The notes: a model not told the origin generated them from the letters alone. A stretch of DNA of 64,000 bases from DATMER01 sp963741305 (GCA_963741305.1 CAVUHL010000003.1:7068001-7132000), one strand, 5' to 3'; counted from the first letter of the stretch, positions 1-9,225 are shown. Made by a program: numbers and translations.

Positions 1-2
1 TC

Positions 3-1799
3 GGTTTCGGCGAGCCCGACGGCCGCCGCCCCGACCCCGAGCACCTGCTGCGCCGGCTCGCCTGCCAGCTCCTCGGTAAGGGGGAGGGCTTCTCCCAGGG
101 GATGGAGCGCTCTTTCCACTACGGCTACCTGGCCCCGGAGCACGGGCTCCTCCACATCGGCATGATCAGCCATCTCGGCGCCATGATTCCGGTTGCCGCC
201 GGCTGCGGCTTCGCCTTCCGCCAGAACGGGAGCGACCGCATCGCGATCAATTTCATCGGCGAGGGCGCCACTTCTACGGGCGATTTCCACGAGGGGCTCA
301 ACATGGCCGCCGTGTGGAAGCTGCCGCTCATCCTGGTCATCGAGAACAACCGCTACGCGTTCTCGACCCCGGCCCATCTTCAATACGCGGCGGAGAGGCT
401 GAGCGACCGCGGCCCGGGATACGGCATCCCCGCTGAAACCGTGGATGGCAACGATCCCGACGCCATGGCCGCGGCCCTGGAGCGCGCCGTCGCCCGCGCC
501 CGGGCCGGCGAGGGTCCGACGCTGATCGAGGCCATGCTCGGCCGCATGCGCGGGCACAGCGAAGGGGACGACTCGCTCAAGGTCGTGCCGCCCGACGAGC
601 TGGCCTCCTACCGCTCCGCCGACCCCGTCCCCGCCTATGCCCGCCGTCTGGAAGAGGAAGGCGTCCTCGACGCGGAGACCCGGGGCCGCCTGGAAGCCCG
701 GATTGCCGAGCTGGTCGAGACGGCGATCACTTCCGCCATCGGTGCCGCTCCGCCCGATCCCTCCCTTGCCTTCCGGTCCGTTTTTGCTCCTTCGGAAGCT
801 CCTGCGGTGATCACCTCCCGGCCAGAAGGGAAGGAAACCACCTACGTGGATGCCATCAACCGCGCCCTCCACGAGGAAATGGAGCGGGACGAGTCGGTGC
901 TGGTCATGGGACAGGACATCGGCGTCTTCGAGGGAGCGTTCCGCACGACCAAGGGGCTTCACGCCCGCTGGCCGCGGCGGGTGTTCGACACCCCCATCGC
1001 CGAGAGTGGCACGATCGGCATCGCCATCGGCGCCTCCCTGCTCGGCTACCGTCCGGTAGTCGAGATGCAGTTCGGCGACTTTATCTCCTGCGGCTTCAAC
1101 CAACTCGTGAACGTCGCGGCCAAGCTCTATTACCGGTGGGAAGTGCCCTGCCCGATCGTGATCCGCCTGCCCACGGGGGGCGGAGTGGGAGCGGGGCCAT
1201 TCCACTCCCAGAACCCCGAGGGGTGGTTCGCCCACACGGCGGGGATCAAGGTGGTCTGCCCGGCTACTGCAGCGGACGCCCGCGCTCTGCTCAAGGCGGC
1301 GATCCGCGATCCGAACCCGGTGATGATGTTCGAGCACAAGTTCCTCTACCGCCGTATCAAGGAGATCCTGCCCGAGGGCGATGCCGTGGGCAGGCTGGGA
1401 GAGGCGCGGGCGATGCGGCCGGGGGACCAGATCACGTTGATCGGTTACGGCGCCACGACCTGGACCTGCATGGAAGTGGCGGAGGAGCTGGCGAAAGAAG
1501 GGGTGGAGGCCGAGGTAATCGACCTCCGGACGCTGGTTCCGTACGACGAGGAGACTGTGCTGGCCTCGGTGAAGAAGACCGGCCGGGCGCTGGTGGTCTA
1601 CGAGGCCCAGCTCACCCTCGGCTTCGGAGCCGAGGTGGCGGCCCGGCTTGCCGACGCTGCCTTCCCCTGGCTGGACGCCCCGATCCGCCGCGTGGCCTAC
1701 CCCGATCGTCCGGTGCCCTACGCGAGGGTGCTGGAAAACGCGTTGCTGCCTGACAAGGGAAAGGCGCTGGCGGCGGCTCGGGAACTGCTCAGGTTTTAG
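3..1799 (+). CDS. 2-oxoacid dehydrogenase E1, alpha and beta fused (5'-partial)
   Basis: The thiamine-diphosphate E1 component of a branched-chain 2-oxoacid or pyruvate-type dehydrogenase complex decarboxylates a 2-oxoacid and passes the acyl group to lipoyl-E2. The frame is open from base 3, so the start lies upstream; about 598 residues are visible. The alpha half holds the ThDP-binding signature (GEGATSTGDF followed by IENN, near nt 258-344) and the phosphorylation-loop-like RGHSEGDD. The beta half begins near nt 835 (TYVDAINRAL) and contains MGQDIGVFEGAF and the C-terminal transketolase domain (LIGYGATTW). Alpha and beta fused in one chain is a known arrangement. The substrate cannot be decided from sequence alone. 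No E2 or E3 gene is visible downstream, because the next gene is convergent. Confidence 0.9.
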   Translation, partial: GFGEPDGRRPDPEHLLRRLACQLLGKGEGFSQGMERSFHYGYLAPEHGLLHIGMISHLGAMIPVAAGCGFAFRQNGSDRIAINFIGEGATSTGDFHEGLNMAAVWKLPLILVIENNRYAFSTPAHLQYAAERLSDRGPGYGIPAETVDGNDPDAMAAALERAVARARAGEGPTLIEAMLGRMRGHSEGDDSLKVVPPDELASYRSADPVPAYARRLEEEGVLDAETRGRLEARIAELVETAITSAIGAAPPDPSLAFRSVFAPSEAPAVITSRPEGKETTYVDAINRALHEEMERDESVLVMGQDIGVFEGAFRTTKGLHARWPRRVFDTPIAESGTIGIAIGASLLGYRPVVEMQFGDFISCGFNQLVNVAAKLYYRWEVPCPIVIRLPTGGGVGAGPFHSQNPEGWFAHTAGIKVVCPATAADARALLKAAIRDPNPVMMFEHKFLYRRIKEILPEGDAVGRLGEARAMRPGDQITLIGYGATTWTCMEVAEELAKEGVEAEVIDLRTLVPYDEETVLASVKKTGRALVVYEAQLTLGFGAEVAARLADAAFPWLDAPIRRVAYPDRPVPYARVLENALLPDKGKALAAARELLRF

Positions 1800-1803
1800 T
1801 AAG

Positions 1804-1866
1804 TCTCCCCCTCTCCCGGGGAGGGTGTGCTTGGGTGGACCGGGAGAGGGGGTCGGGGGGTGAGGG
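1804..1866. repeat. Dispersed approximately 62-bp GC-rich repeat, copy 1
   Basis: A C-run/G-run palindromic element (CCCCTCTCCCGGGGAGGG ... GGGAGAGGGGGTCGGGGGG) fills the gap between the converging stops of the E1 gene and the PDZ gene. Near-identical copies occur at 55165-55227 (inverted) and 56143-56204. Its position between convergent genes and its hairpin potential suggest a transcription terminator or REP-like function; this is inference. Confidence 0.75.
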
Positions 1867-1867
1867 C

Positions 1868-2581
1868 CTACTTCTTTTCGAGCAGCTTCTCCAGATCGGC
1901 CAGCCTCTTCTCCAGCTCCTTGAGGCGCTTCTCCAGCTCGGCCTCGCGCGGGGAGCGCATCCGGCGGAGAAGGACGTCGCGTTCTCCAGGTGCGCCCTGC
2001 CCCCGCGGCAGGTTGCGGAGCTGCTCGCGGTCCAGCTCGAGGATCATCGGCTGGTGCTCGCCATCGCCGGTACCGCCGCGGAAGAGCAGCGGCGCCATGT
2101 CGTGCTCCGGCCGCTCGCGCATCGCGATGGCGGCGGAGAGGTTCTGGGCCTTGCCGTCGCGGTAGACCGTGACCGGCACCTGCTCCCCTTCCTTGAGCTC
2201 CCGGACCTGGGAGCGGATGTCCCAGCTCGACTTCACATCCTTGCCGTCCAGGGAGGCGATGATGTCGCCAACCTTCAAGCCCGCCTTGTCAGCGGGGCTG
2301 CCGTCTTCCACGCTGGAGACCATGACCCCGGCGTCTTCAGGGGCGCCGAAATGAGCGCGCAGCTCAGGGGACAGCTCGGTCAGGCCCACACCAAGGAAGC
2401 CGCGGCGGACGGGCGTGCCCTCCGAGTCCCAGACGTGCTGCTTGCCATCCTTGTCGACGACGACGATCTTTTCCCGCACCACCGGCTTCGGGGTCGGGGT
2501 GGGCTGCTTCTGAGCCCAGGCGGCGGAGCCGGCGAGCAGCAACCCGGCCAGGGCGTAGATAGAGGGGTTCTTCATGGTCAA
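1868..2581 (-). CDS. Secreted PDZ-domain protein
   Basis: A 237-residue protein with an N-terminal signal peptide (hydrophobic stretch ending SAAWAQ near residue 24). One PDZ domain follows at about residues 60-150, with the carboxylate-binding loop GFLGVGL and the GSPADKAGLKVGDII signature. A C-terminal charged coiled coil (residues about 205-237, repeated EKRLKELEKRL heptads) ends the chain. No protease domain is present, so it is not DegP itself; it may be an adaptor or peptide-sensing protein in the envelope. It is the third gene of the sigma/anti-sigma operon (22-bp gap) and has a strong ribosome site (AAGGAGG) before the ATG, which suggests an envelope-stress role. Confidence 0.8.
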   Translation of the reverse strand: MTMKNPSIYALAGLLLAGSAAWAQKQPTPTPKPVVREKIVVVDKDGKQHVWDSEGTPVRRGFLGVGLTELSPELRAHFGAPEDAGVMVSSVEDGSPADKAGLKVGDIIASLDGKDVKSSWDIRSQVRELKEGEQVPVTVYRDGKAQNLSAAIAMRERPEHDMAPLLFRGGTGDGEHQPMILELDREQLRNLPRGQGAPGERDVLLRRMRSPREAELEKRLKELEKRLADLEKLLEKK

Positions 2582-2603
2582 TCCTCCTTGAGGGATCCGT
2601 TGT

Positions 2604-2987
2604 CTAGAACCTTGCGCTCTGGACCCGCGAGAGGTCGACCACCAGGTCCACCTCGTCGTCGCCGCCGAGGTAGACTACCGGCGGCTGGGAGAGCGATTGC
2701 AATTCCTGTTTGAGGCTGTCGTGCTCGCTGCGCAGCTCCCGGAGCATCTTCCGCGCCTCGGCCGTCCGGAGCGCCTCCTGCCGTCCGGTGTGGACCTGGA
2801 GGATTCCCGCGGAAGCCACCACCGCCGCCAAAGCCGCCGTCGCGAAGACCAACCGATATCGCCGGGAGTGCAGCCAGGGCTTCGGCTCGGGAGAATCCAG
2901 CCGCGCCATCACGCGGGCCGTGAACCCCTCCCGGGCATGCTCGCGGGGCAGCTCGCGCAGCAGGGGCCCTACGCTGTGGTCTTCCAT
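2604..2987 (-). CDS. Probable membrane anti-sigma factor
   Basis: A 127-residue protein that overlaps the 3' end of the ECF sigma gene by 19 bp, the usual arrangement for a cognate anti-sigma factor. The chosen ATG at 2987 follows GGAGG by six bases; an upstream in-frame start at 3005 is possible but lacks this site. A short cytoplasmic N-terminus contains REHAREGFTARVMARL, a zinc-less helix typical of anti-sigma N-termini. One transmembrane helix follows (about residues 46-63, LVFATAALAAVVASAGIL). A periplasmic part ends with a coiled coil and a VYLGGDDEVDLVVDL segment. No HxxxCxxC zinc motif is seen. Function rests on position and topology, not on a strong motif. Confidence 0.65.
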   Translation of the reverse strand: MEDHSVGPLLRELPREHAREGFTARVMARLDSPEPKPWLHSRRYRLVFATAALAAVVASAGILQVHTGRQEALRTAEARKMLRELRSEHDSLKQELQSLSQPPVVYLGGDDEVDLVVDLSRVQSARF

Positions 2988-3586
2988 GTCGTTCCTCCGT
3001 TCCAATAAGGCGCAAGCCGTTCCTTCAGGTGCTTCCGTCCGCGATGGATCCGGGACTTCACCGTGCCTTCCCGGCAGCCAAGCTCGCGGGCGATGTCGGA
3101 GTAGGCCCAGCCCTCGATCTCGTGCAGCACGAGGGGGACCCGGTAGCGCAACGGGAGCTGCGCGACCGCCGACGAGACTTCCCGGTGAAGCTCCTGCCGG
3201 AGCAGTCCGGTTGGAGCTGTCGGCTCAGAATGCCTGCCTCCGCCGAGGAAAGGCATCAGCAAGCGGAGCCGCTTCTCGCGCCGCTCTTCCGACCGCACCT
3301 GGTTGGTGGCGATGCGGAAGAGGTAGGCGCGCAGGAGCCCCTGCTCGGTGTAGCCGCCAGCCGAGCGGAACAGGCGGAGGAAGGTCTCCTGCGCCAGATC
3401 CTCGGCCCGGTCCCGGTTGCCGGTCAGGCGGGTGAGGTAGTTGACCACCGCGTCCTTGTGCCGGTCGACCAGGTCGGAAAAGGCATCCCGGTCCCCCGAC
3501 CGGACCCGGTTCATCAGACCGGCATCGAGATCGGGAGGGGCTTGTCCGACGGCGTCGCTCATGATGTTTGGTGCCATGGCGTCCAT
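2969..3586 (-). CDS. RNA polymerase ECF sigma factor
   Basis: A 205-residue extracytoplasmic-function sigma-70 factor. Region 2 spans about residues 25-95 (FSDLVDRHKDAVVNYLTRL, then DRAEDLAQETFLRLFR) and recognises the -10 element. Region 4 spans about residues 135-195 (LPLRYRVPLVLHEIEGWAY, then ARELGCREGTVKSRIHRGR), a helix-turn-helix that binds the -35 element. It heads an operon with the anti-sigma-like and PDZ genes. A GGAACC/CGTTAA ECF-type promoter lies directly upstream, so autoregulation is likely. That promoter would start transcription only a few bases before the ATG used here, so Met4 or Met9 could be the true start. Confidence 0.92.
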   Translation of the reverse strand: MDAMAPNIMSDAVGQAPPDLDAGLMNRVRSGDRDAFSDLVDRHKDAVVNYLTRLTGNRDRAEDLAQETFLRLFRSAGGYTEQGLLRAYLFRIATNQVRSEERREKRLRLLMPFLGGGRHSEPTAPTGLLRQELHREVSSAVAQLPLRYRVPLVLHEIEGWAYSDIARELGCREGTVKSRIHRGRKHLKERLAPYWNGGTTWKTTA

Positions 3587-3596
3587 CTCTGAGTGA

Positions 3597-3623
3597 TTAA
3601 CGCACGAACCCCTTTAAGGTTCC
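3597..3623 (-). promoter_or_regulatory. ECF-type promoter of the sigma operon
   Basis: On the minus strand GGAACC (-35, bases 3618-3623) is followed after 15 bp by CGTTAA (-10, bases 3597-3602). GGAAC-type -35 elements are the hallmark of group IV sigma promoters. It sits immediately upstream of the sigma gene and is consistent with positive autoregulation. Confidence 0.5.
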
Positions 3624-3670
3624 CGACTTCGTTTAGGATACGGCGTCCGCACCGAGGAGACCCCCTGACC

Positions 3671-5983
3671 ATGAGCAAGACCGCCGTTCTGGAATCCCGT
3701 TTCCTGGAGATCATCGCCGCGGAAGTCGGCTGCCGGCCACATCAGGTGGAAGCCGCTTCCGGGATGTTTGCCGAGGGGGCCACCGTCCCCTTCGTCGCCC
3801 GCTACCGCAAAGAGGCCACCGGCGGGCTGGAGGACTTGCAGCTCGAAAACATCTTCAAGCGCCGCGAGTACTTCCTGGAGCTGACGGAGCGCCGCGACGC
3901 CGTCCTGGAAAGCATCCGCGAGCAGGGCAAGCTCACGGACGAATTGGAAGCGGCCATCCGTGCCGCGGATACAAAACAGGAGCTGGAAGACCTCTACCTC
4001 CCCTACAAGCCCAAGCGCCGTACCCGCGCCCAGATCGCCCGCGAGAAGGGGCTCGAGCCGCTCGCCGATACCCTCCTTGCCAAGGCGATGGACCGCGGAG
4101 CCGATCCCGCCGCCCTGGCTGGGTCCTATGTCGATGCGGAAAAGGGGGTCGAGGATGCCGTCGCGGCCCTGGCCGGAGCGCGGGACATCCTGGCCGAGCG
4201 CCTGGCTGAGAATGCCGAGCGCCGCGCCGAGCTGCGCAAGACGCTCGCCACCGTAGGCATCCTCCGCGTGCGCGTCCTCCCCGGCAAGGAAAACGATCCG
4301 GAGGCCGCGGTCTACCGCGACTATTTCGAACGCGACGAGCTGGGCCGGGACATCCCTTCCCACCGCCTGCTTGCGACCCTGCGGGGTGAGCGCGAGGGCT
4401 TCCTCCTCTCCGACCTGCGCATCGACGACGATGCCGAGGTGGAAAGCCTCGCCCGCTCCTGGAGCGTTCCCCTGGATACGGGCTGCGGGCGTGAAGTCGC
4501 CGCGGCCACGGCCGACGGCTACAAGCGGCTGCTCCGGCCCTCGATCACCAACGAAGTCCGGTCCGAGATGCGCGAGCGCGCCGAGGCCCAGGCCATCGCC
4601 GTCTTCCGCGCCAATCTCGAAGCCCTGCTCCTCCAGGCGCCTCTCGGCCAAGTGCCGGTCATGGGGCTCGACCCCGGCTTCCGCACCGGCTGCAAGCTCG
4701 CGGTCGTGGACGGCACCGGCCGCGTCGTCGCCACCGAGGTCATCCATCCGGTCCAGCCGCACGCCAACGAGGCGGGATCGGCGGCCACGGTCCTTCGCCT
4801 GATCAAGGAGCACGGCGTCCACGCGGTGGCGGTCGGCAACGGCACGGCCGGCCGCGAGACCGAAGCCTTCGCCCGCAAGGCAGTCCAAGAAGCGGGGCTC
4901 GACAAGGTAGTGGTGGCCATCGTCCCCGAGACCGGCGCCTCGGTCTACTCGGCATCGGCGGTGGCCCGCGAGGAGCTGCCGCAGCTCGATGTCACTCTGC
5001 GCGGAGCCGTGTCCATCGCCCGCCGGCTCCAGGACCCCTTGGCCGAGCTGGTCAAGATCGAGCCGCGCTCCATGGGGGTCGGCCAGTACCAGCACGACGT
5101 GGATCAGAGATCGCTGGAGCGGGAGCTGGACACCGCGGTCGAAGGGGCGGTGAACCGGGTGGGCGTCGAGCTGAACACGGCCTCTGCTCCGCTGCTCCGC
5201 CGGGTATCGGGCCTCTCCGAGCGCGTGGCCCGGGCGATCGTCGAGCACCGGGAGGCGAACGGGCCGTTCAGGTCCCGGAAATCGCTGTCCGGCATTCCGG
5301 GCCTCGGCCCCAAGACCTTCGAGCTGTCCGCCGGCTTCCTGCGCGTGCGCGGCGGGGAGAACCCGCTCGACAACACCGCTGTCCACCCCGAGCGCTACCC
5401 GGTCGTGAAGAAGATGGCCGAGCAGCTCGCCGTGCCGGTGGGAGACCTCGTGGGCAACAAGGACCTGGTCTCGCGCCTCGACTTCGGCCGCTTCGCCGAC
5501 GCCGGGCAGAACCTGGGCACCTTCACCCTGGAGGACATCCGCACCGAGCTGCTCCGTCCGGGCCGCGACCCCCGGCCGGAGTTCAAGACTCCGGAGTGGC
5601 GGTCGGACGTAACTTCCGTCAAGGATCTCGAACCCGGCATGGTGCTGGAGGGGCGGGTCTCGAACGTGACCAACTTCGGAGCGTTCGTGGACATCGGGGT
5701 GCATCGCGACGGGCTGGTGCACGTCTCGGAGCTGACCCACCGCTGGGTCGCCGACCCCCGCGAGGCCGTGCAGGTGGGGGAGATCGTCAAGGTCAAGGTG
5801 CTCGAGGTCGACCACCAGCGCGAGCGCATCAGCCTTTCGATCAAGGTTCTCCAGTCGCCACCCACTCAGCAGCCTCGCCAGGCGGCAGGCAGTGCTGCCC
5901 GGCCTGACTCGCGCAAGACGCCTCCCCCTCCAAAGCCGGGTCCAAGCGTCAATGACCTGATGCGCAAGTTCAACCGGCGTTAA
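3671..5983 (+). CDS. tex: Tex-family RNA-binding transcription accessory protein
   Basis: A 770-residue protein, the usual length for Tex, which associates with RNA polymerase and nucleic acids and affects transcription and transcript fate. The order of domains is an N-terminal helical region (VPFVARYRKEATGGL), a YqgF/RNase H-like core (GLDPGFRTGCKLAVVD near residues 330-345), tandem helix-hairpin-helix motifs (about residues 510-570, FRSRKSLSGIPGLGPKTFE) and a C-terminal S1 domain (about residues 655-725, GRVSNVTNFGAFVDIG). The ATG at 3671 is chosen because GAGGAGA precedes it and the family starts there; an open frame extends about 78 bases further upstream. It is transcribed divergently from the sigma operon. 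Confidence 0.95.
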   Translation: MSKTAVLESRFLEIIAAEVGCRPHQVEAASGMFAEGATVPFVARYRKEATGGLEDLQLENIFKRREYFLELTERRDAVLESIREQGKLTDELEAAIRAADTKQELEDLYLPYKPKRRTRAQIAREKGLEPLADTLLAKAMDRGADPAALAGSYVDAEKGVEDAVAALAGARDILAERLAENAERRAELRKTLATVGILRVRVLPGKENDPEAAVYRDYFERDELGRDIPSHRLLATLRGEREGFLLSDLRIDDDAEVESLARSWSVPLDTGCGREVAAATADGYKRLLRPSITNEVRSEMRERAEAQAIAVFRANLEALLLQAPLGQVPVMGLDPGFRTGCKLAVVDGTGRVVATEVIHPVQPHANEAGSAATVLRLIKEHGVHAVAVGNGTAGRETEAFARKAVQEAGLDKVVVAIVPETGASVYSASAVAREELPQLDVTLRGAVSIARRLQDPLAELVKIEPRSMGVGQYQHDVDQRSLERELDTAVEGAVNRVGVELNTASAPLLRRVSGLSERVARAIVEHREANGPFRSRKSLSGIPGLGPKTFELSAGFLRVRGGENPLDNTAVHPERYPVVKKMAEQLAVPVGDLVGNKDLVSRLDFGRFADAGQNLGTFTLEDIRTELLRPGRDPRPEFKTPEWRSDVTSVKDLEPGMVLEGRVSNVTNFGAFVDIGVHRDGLVHVSELTHRWVADPREAVQVGEIVKVKVLEVDHQRERISLSIKVLQSPPTQQPRQAAGSAARPDSRKTPPPPKPGPSVNDLMRKFNRR

Positions 5984-6023
5984 CGCGCCCTCGACCTCAG
6001 GCCCGGATGGTAGGCTTCCCGCC

Positions 6024-7649
6024 ATGAGGCGGTCGGCACTGACTCTTCTCCTCGCCCTCGTGGCCTGCCCCCCGGCGATGGCGGAGGGCATCCGCTTCCG
6101 CGAAGTCTCCAAGGCCTGGGGGATCGACTTCCGCCGCCACGATGGCGGCTCGGGAAAGCACTTCATCCTGGAGAGCACCTCCGGCGGCCTGGTCCTGCTC
6201 GATTACGATTCGGACGGCGACCAGGACGTCTTCTTCGTCGACGGCGGCCGGATCCCCGGCCATCCCTACAAAGGCGAGGAGCCCCGGTCGCGGCTTTTCC
6301 GCAATGACGTCGGCCGATTCGTGGACGCCACGGAGGCTTCCGGCATCCGGGTGACGGGGTACGGCCTCGGTGGGGGAGCCGGCGACGTGGACAACGACGG
6401 CGACCTCGATCTTTTCGTAACCGAATTCGGTCCTGACCAGCTCTTCATCAACCAGGGGGACGGCACGTTCGTGGACGGCACCGCCCGGGCCGGGACGTCC
6501 GACCCTCACTGGAGCAGCGCCGCCGCCTTCGCCGATACGGACCGCGACGGCGACCTCGATCTCTACGTCGTGAACTACGTCGACTTCTCGGTCGAAACCT
6601 TCAAGCCCTGCGTCGACTCCAGGACCGGCGCTGCCGACTACTGCGGACCCCAGGCGTACAACGGCCTGCCGGACAGCTTCTACCGCAACCGCGGGGACGG
6701 CACCTTCGAGAATGCGACGCAGCCGGCCGGCTTTGGAGCCGCGGTCGGCCCCGGGCTCGGGGCCGTCTTCGGCGACATCGACAACGACCTATGGCCCGAC
6801 CTCTTCGTGGCCAACGACGGCAAGCCGAACTTCCTGTTCCGCAACAAGGGGGATGGCACGTTCGAGGACGAGTCGCTGCTGTCCGGTACCGCGCTCAGCG
6901 CCAAGGGAAAGGCCGAGGCGGGCATGGGAGTCGACATGGAGGACTACGACGGCGACGGCCTCGTCGACATCGTGGTGACCAACTTCATCCTGGAGACCCA
7001 CGGCATCTACAAGAACCTGGGCGCCGGCACGTTCGCGGACTACCGCTACATCGCCCAGGTCGCCGAGGCCACGGTCTTCTTCCTCGCCTTCGGCGTGGAC
7101 TTCGCCGATCTGGACCAGGACGGCGACCTCGACCTCGTGATCGCCAACGGCCATATCAACGAAAACCCCGAGATGCATCTGAAGGGGGCCACCTACGCCC
7201 AGCGCAACCAGGTCTTCGAGAACCTGGGCAATGGCAAGTTCCGGGAGGACAAGGCCACGGGCATGGACGTGGTGCGCGTCAGCCGCGGCCTCGCCACCGG
7301 CGATCTCGACGGCGACGGCGATCTGGAGGTGGCCGTCACCAGCCAGAACGATCTCGCCGAGGTATACGAAAATGTGAGCGGGAGCAGCAACTGGCTTGCG
7401 GTGGAGCTGAGCGGGGCGAAGAGCAACCGCTCGGGGATTGGCGCGCGGCTGGAGCTGGTGGTGGGAGGCAAGACCCAGATCCGCGACGTCCGGACCAGCT
7501 CGTCCTTCGAGTCGCAGAACGCCCTGGCCGCGCACTACGGCCTGGGCCAGGCCGCCGCGGCCGACCGCCTCACCGTGCGCTGGCCGAGCGGCAAGGTCCA
7601 GGTCTTCAATCAGCTCCCCGCCGGCCGCAAGGTGAGGCTCTCGGAGTAG
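6024..7649 (+). CDS. Secreted CRTAC1-like FG-GAP/ASPIC-UnbV protein
   Basis: A 541-residue secreted protein. A signal peptide (ALTLLLALVACPPAMA, cleaved near residue 21) precedes repeated FG-GAP/VCBS beta-propeller blades, each marked by a calcium-loop-like D-x-D-x-D-G-D sequence (DYDSDGDQD, DVDNDGDLD, DTDRDGDLD, DLDQDGDLD, DLDGDGDLE). The C-terminal 85 residues form an ASPIC/UnbV domain (NRSGIGARLELVVGG ... TVRWPSGKVQ). Such proteins are common in Acidobacteriota and Planctomycetota, and their biochemical role is mostly unknown (adhesion or calcium-dependent binding is presumed). Its last 40 bp overlap the convergent ABC permease gene. The 40-bp spacing after tex would allow cotranscription, but no functional link is evident. 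Confidence 0.88.
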   Translation: MRRSALTLLLALVACPPAMAEGIRFREVSKAWGIDFRRHDGGSGKHFILESTSGGLVLLDYDSDGDQDVFFVDGGRIPGHPYKGEEPRSRLFRNDVGRFVDATEASGIRVTGYGLGGGAGDVDNDGDLDLFVTEFGPDQLFINQGDGTFVDGTARAGTSDPHWSSAAAFADTDRDGDLDLYVVNYVDFSVETFKPCVDSRTGAADYCGPQAYNGLPDSFYRNRGDGTFENATQPAGFGAAVGPGLGAVFGDIDNDLWPDLFVANDGKPNFLFRNKGDGTFEDESLLSGTALSAKGKAEAGMGVDMEDYDGDGLVDIVVTNFILETHGIYKNLGAGTFADYRYIAQVAEATVFFLAFGVDFADLDQDGDLDLVIANGHINENPEMHLKGATYAQRNQVFENLGNGKFREDKATGMDVVRVSRGLATGDLDGDGDLEVAVTSQNDLAEVYENVSGSSNWLAVELSGAKSNRSGIGARLELVVGGKTQIRDVRTSSSFESQNALAAHYGLGQAAAADRLTVRWPSGKVQVFNQLPAGRKVRLSE

Positions 7650-9166
7650 GACAGCTCCAGGAACTCGACCGCGCGGGCGGCTCGCCTGCGGGCCCAGGCC
7701 GCGGCCGGGAAGCGGAGCAGTCCGAAGAAAGCCGCCCCGGTCAGGACTCCGGTCGTCCCGAAATGTCCGAATCCAAAGATTGCGCCGACCGCGATGCCGC
7801 TGATCAGTCCGCCGGTCAGCAGCGATGCCGTGCGCTGCCCTCCCGCCCCGCCCTCGCTTCTCGCCGGGCGCGAGAACGGAAACTCGGGAAAGAGCCCTTT
7901 TCCCAGCAGCACCATCAGGTCGCCCACCGCGAGCATCTCCAAGAGGACTGGAAGCCCCTGCTCCCAGGAGCCGGCCGTGCGCAGTTGGAGCCAGGCTATG
8001 ACCACGAAGCCCGGCGCGAGCAGGAGGACGCGGAGCAGGGTGACCGTCCCGAGCGAAAAGGCGGTGCGGTCGATCGGCGAGACGAGGAGGAACCAGAGGG
8101 TGTCCGGCCGCGAGCTGCGGGTCAACGTGTCGCCGGAGAGCAGCAGGAGCCAGACGTAGAAGAAGACCAACGGTGTATTGATCGCGCCGTCGTCCCCCCT
8201 CATCGAGACCACCATCCACACGACCATCAGCAGCGGCGTGACCAGGAGCTCGGAGCGGGTCCGCCAATCCGCGCGCAGGTGGACGCGCAGCAGGGCGAGG
8301 AGCCGGCCGCGGTCGCCCCTGGCCGGCCGCTGGGACTTGCGCGGCGCGGATTTTTCCCGGGGCCGGATCTCAACCGGCTCCAGCAGGCGCTCTCCCAGAC
8401 GGTCGCCCAGCCAGCGCGTCGCGGCCAGGAGCACCAGGGCCAGGAGCGCCGCCGCGAGCAGCAGGCGCGCCAGGGCAGCTTTGCCCGCGCCTTCAGCCAC
8501 GATATCGAGCGGAGCGGCGAACCAGAACGCCGGCACGGACCACCTCATCGTCTCCAGGGCGTCAGGCGAGGTCAGCGTCCGCATTGCACGCTCCGAGCCC
8601 ACGATTACGAGATAGCCCACCTGGAACGCGCCCTGGAACCAGGGCATCAGGCGCTCGAGCCCCCTGCGGCCTGCCAGCCGGAGGATCAGCGCGCCGAGCA
8701 GCATCCCCGATGCACCTGTGGCCGCGACCGCTCCTGCCGCACCGGCCAGGAACGCGAAGGGCGCCGCGGGCGATTCGAGCTTGAAGCCGAGAACCACCGC
8801 CGTGGGGAGGAAAAGAAGGCCCCCCAGGATCGCCAGGCTGCGTCCGATCACCGCCAGCTTGGCGAGCAGGAACGACCGGTCATCATGAGGATGCGCGGCG
8901 AGCACCACGGCCCCCCGGGGATCGACGAGCACGTCCAGGTGCTCGGTGATGACGATCAGCAGGAGGAAGGCGCAGCCCAGGGTGAGGGTGACCCCCGCTC
9001 CCAGCAAGGGAAGGCTGGTTGCCGCGACGAGGAGGAAGAAGAAGCCGTAGAAGGCCGCGAACCAGCAGAGCGTCCGGAACGGGGAGGCCCCGCGTACCCG
9101 CTCCTTCTTGCGGTTCTGGACGATCCGGGCCTGGCGCTGGATCATCAGTCTCCGCGCCCGGTGCAT
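7610..9166 (-). CDS. ABC transporter integral membrane protein
   Basis: A permease-like protein of 518 residues with about 10-12 hydrophobic segments, for example FYGFFFLLVAATSLPLL, LALVLLAATRWLGD and NTPLVFFYVWLLLL. The frame is open far upstream through the ATPase gene, but that part is antisense-like in the wrong frame. The ATG at 9166 is chosen because GGAGG lies 11 bases before it and the protein there begins with a basic cytoplasmic stretch. It lies 59 bp downstream of the ATP-binding gene and should form an ABC-2-type exporter with it. The substrate is unknown. The 3' end overlaps the convergent FG-GAP gene. Confidence 0.8.
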   Translation of the reverse strand: MHRARRLMIQRQARIVQNRKKERVRGASPFRTLCWFAAFYGFFFLLVAATSLPLLGAGVTLTLGCAFLLLIVITEHLDVLVDPRGAVVLAAHPHDDRSFLLAKLAVIGRSLAILGGLLFLPTAVVLGFKLESPAAPFAFLAGAAGAVAATGASGMLLGALILRLAGRRGLERLMPWFQGAFQVGYLVIVGSERAMRTLTSPDALETMRWSVPAFWFAAPLDIVAEGAGKAALARLLLAAALLALVLLAATRWLGDRLGERLLEPVEIRPREKSAPRKSQRPARGDRGRLLALLRVHLRADWRTRSELLVTPLLMVVWMVVSMRGDDGAINTPLVFFYVWLLLLSGDTLTRSSRPDTLWFLLVSPIDRTAFSLGTVTLLRVLLLAPGFVVIAWLQLRTAGSWEQGLPVLLEMLAVGDLMVLLGKGLFPEFPFSRPARSEGGAGGQRTASLLTGGLISGIAVGAIFGFGHFGTTGVLTGAAFFGLLRFPAAAWARRRAARAVEFLELSYSESLTLRPAGS

Positions 9167-9225
9167 GGGGCGGAAGACCTCCGGGTCGCCGCCCAGGAGC
9201 CGGATCAGGCGGTCTCCGGCGCGGC

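Noticed and set aside
3614..6178. 854-residue antisense ORF over tex.
   Set aside because: A shadow of a conserved gene in the opposite strand, a common effect of high GC.
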